Source: an uncultured Akkermansia sp.
GTDB lineage: Bacteria; Verrucomicrobiota; Verrucomicrobiia; Verrucomicrobiales; Akkermansiaceae
DNA length: 6,832 nucleotides
NCBI GenBank assembly: GCA_904501915.1
Contig: CAJGCV010000098.1
Location: forward strand, 1-6,832
Reading direction: 5' to 3'
In this document: positions 5,927-6,832 of the stretch, piece by piece
Layout: each line of letters opens with the position of its first letter
Numbering within the stretch: position 1 is the first letter of the stretch
The notes under the pieces: generated by a model
Seen by the model: the letters and a program-made list of their open reading frames with translations, nothing else
Database searches by the model: none
What the model was told of the DNA's origin: nothing
Position numbers and translations under genes: made by a program

Positions 5927-6427
5927 ATGAACCCGATTATAGTTGATGCTGTTAATAAGCAGATTCGCCTGGAGTTTGAGTTTGCTTTCCTTTATCTGGC
6001 TTTTTCCGGCAACCTCCGCCAGTTCGGGCTGCCCGGCATGGGCCATTGGATGCGCGAGCAGTTCCGCGAGGAATGCGGCCATGCGCTGCGGTTCGTAACA
6101 CACCTGGAAAACCGCCGTGCCCGCGTGGTGATTCCCCTGATAGCCGCCCCGGTGTATGAGTGGGAAACGCCGCTGGATTTGTTCCACCTGGCGTTGTCTC
6201 ATGAGCGGCGCATCACCGCTTCCATTCATGAGCTGCTCACTCTTTGTTCAGAAACGCGCGAATATGCCACACAGTGCCTGCTGTTTGATTATGTGAAGGA
6301 GCAGGTGGAAGAGGAACTGCAGGTGGAGGAGATTGTCGATATCATGACCCTCTGCGGCTCGCGCATTGATGAGCTGCTCGGGCTTGACCAGAAATTGGCT
6401 GCACGCAGTTCTCAGGTCTGGGAATAA
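5927..6427 (+). CDS. ftnA: Non-haem bacterial ferritin
   Basis: The 166-residue protein has normal bacterial ferritin length and four-helix pattern. It would oxidise ferrous iron and store it in a 24-subunit cytoplasmic shell. The full E. coli FtnA ferroxidase set aligns: Glu16, Tyr23, Glu49 and His52 (in REECGH), Glu93 (in SHER), Gln126 and Glu129 (in KEQVEEE). No haem-binding Met of bacterioferritin is evident at the usual place. Pro70-Glu80 (PLIAAPVYEWE) matches the ferritin AB/BC loop, and the end (GSRIDELLGLDQKLAAR) matches the fifth helix. I chose ATG 5927, not an in-frame TTG at 5897, because ferritins begin at this point and the -10 element sits between the two. It is divergent from the tonB-like gene with 29 bases between starts, which fits shared iron control. 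Four Cys (50, 107, 117, 143) are somewhat many for the family. Confidence 0.95.
   Translation: MNPIIVDAVNKQIRLEFEFAFLYLAFSGNLRQFGLPGMGHWMREQFREECGHALRFVTHLENRRARVVIPLIAAPVYEWETPLDLFHLALSHERRITASIHELLTLCSETREYATQCLLFDYVKEQVEEELQVEEIVDIMTLCGSRIDELLGLDQKLAARSSQVWE
5936..5964 (-). promoter_or_regulatory. Candidate promoter of the tonB-like operon inside the ferritin gene
   Basis: A perfect TATAAT on the minus strand occupies 5941-5936, within the fourth to sixth codons of ferritin. It predicts transcription from about 5929 and a leader of about 31 bases before ATG 5897. No good -35 hexamer is seen at 15-19 bases upstream, so the promoter may be weak or need an activator. Confidence 0.45.
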
Positions 6428-6445
6428 AACCTGTGGGCAAAAAGG

Positions 6446-6483
6446 AACCCGGCTGGGAGGGAGTACCTGCACCAGCCGGGGTT
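6446..6483 (-). terminator. Intrinsic terminator of rplT, possibly bidirectional
   Basis: A perfect 9-bp GC-rich stem (CCCGGCTGG at 6448-6456, CCAGCCGGG at 6472-6480) is extended by two A-T pairs past a bulged G. It has a 15-base loop that can form a small inner AGG/CCT stem. On the minus strand the stem is followed by TTCCTTTTTG, a good U tract for ending rplT transcription. On the plus strand only TTT follows, so it may end ferritin transcription less efficiently. Confidence 0.8.
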
Positions 6484-6515
6484 TAAGGAATTAATGTTTC
6501 GTTTGCCGAAGTTGT

Positions 6516-6832
6516 TTACGCCTTGAGAGCAGCACCCTCTTTGGCATCGATTGCCTTCTTGGCCTGCTCGAAAACAGCCTTGAAAGCCTCCGGGTTGGCG
6601 ATGGCCAGCTCGGACAGGGACTTGCGGTCCAGATCGATGTTGGCGGCCTTGAGACCCTCCATGAAACGGGAGTAGGTCAGACCAAGGGGACGCACAGCGG
6701 CAGAGATACGAGCGGTCCAGAGGCGACGGAACTGACCCTTACGCTTCTTACGGTCGCGGTACTCATACTGCCATGCTTTGTAAACAGCATCCTTAGCGTA
6801 GCGGAAGAGCTTGCTGCGGAAACCGCGGAAGC
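6516..6832 (-). CDS. rplT: Ribosomal protein L20, C-terminal part (runs off right edge)
   Basis: The minus strand is open from the right edge to TAA at 6518-6516. It encodes the last 104 residues of bacterial L20, beginning FRGFRSKLFRYAKDAVYKAW. Family hallmarks are YRDRKKRKGQFRRLW (24-38 of the visible part), ARISAAVRPLGLTYSRFMEGL, and the globular end DRKSLSELAIANPEAF. L20 binds 23S rRNA and is needed early in large-subunit assembly; its C-terminal domain represses its own operon in E. coli and Bacillus. The missing N-terminus should be about 12-15 residues. rpmI and infC usually lie upstream of rplT, which here would be beyond the right edge. The tail after the globular domain (AKEGAALKA-like) is a few residues longer than in E. 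coli. A terminator follows about 33 bases after the stop. Confidence 0.96.
   Translation of the reverse strand, partial: FRGFRSKLFRYAKDAVYKAWQYEYRDRKKRKGQFRRLWTARISAAVRPLGLTYSRFMEGLKAANIDLDRKSLSELAIANPEAFKAVFEQAKKAIDAKEGAALKA

Overview
The window looks like ordinary chromosome of a moderately GC-rich Gram-negative bacterium. It has a TonB/ExbB/ExbD-type envelope energiser, exported proteins and core housekeeping genes (lysS, rplT). The mix, the lack of Shine-Dalgarno sequences and the style of the proteins suggest a Verrucomicrobiota member, perhaps Akkermansia-like. That placement is inference, because no marker here settles it.

Layout from left to right: a possible gene tail (2-64); an atypical SDR/NDUFA9-like NAD(P)-binding protein on the plus strand (100-1020); a 12-bp perfect hairpin that can terminate both convergent genes; lysyl-tRNA synthetase on the minus strand (1112-2599). 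Next is a 101-bp divergent promoter region, then an exported two-lobed aspartyl protease-like protein on the plus strand (2701-3591), whose stop codon overlaps that of exbD. The minus-strand cluster tonB/tolA-like, exbB, exbD follows (read 5897 to 3588). A 29-bp divergent gap separates it from a plus-strand non-haem ferritin (5927-6427). Last come a hairpin terminator and the C-terminal part of ribosomal protein L20 (rplT, minus strand, running off the right edge).

The tonB-like, exbB and exbD products should form one inner-membrane machine that uses proton-motive force to act on the outer membrane. The ferritin stores iron. These two units start head to head, and their predicted promoters point into one another, with the -10 of the tonB-like gene lying inside the ferritin coding sequence. 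A 19-bp site resembling a Fur box (13 of 19 positions, 10 of the central 11) covers the tonB-like start codon and the -35 region of ferritin. This possible uptake/storage switch is the most interesting feature of the window. Other points are predicted near-leaderless mRNAs for lysS and ferritin, two intact DTG motifs in one bacterial protease chain, and an Asn-to-Pro change in the lysine pocket region of LysRS. I saw no mobile element, CRISPR array, tRNA or clearly new multi-gene system.
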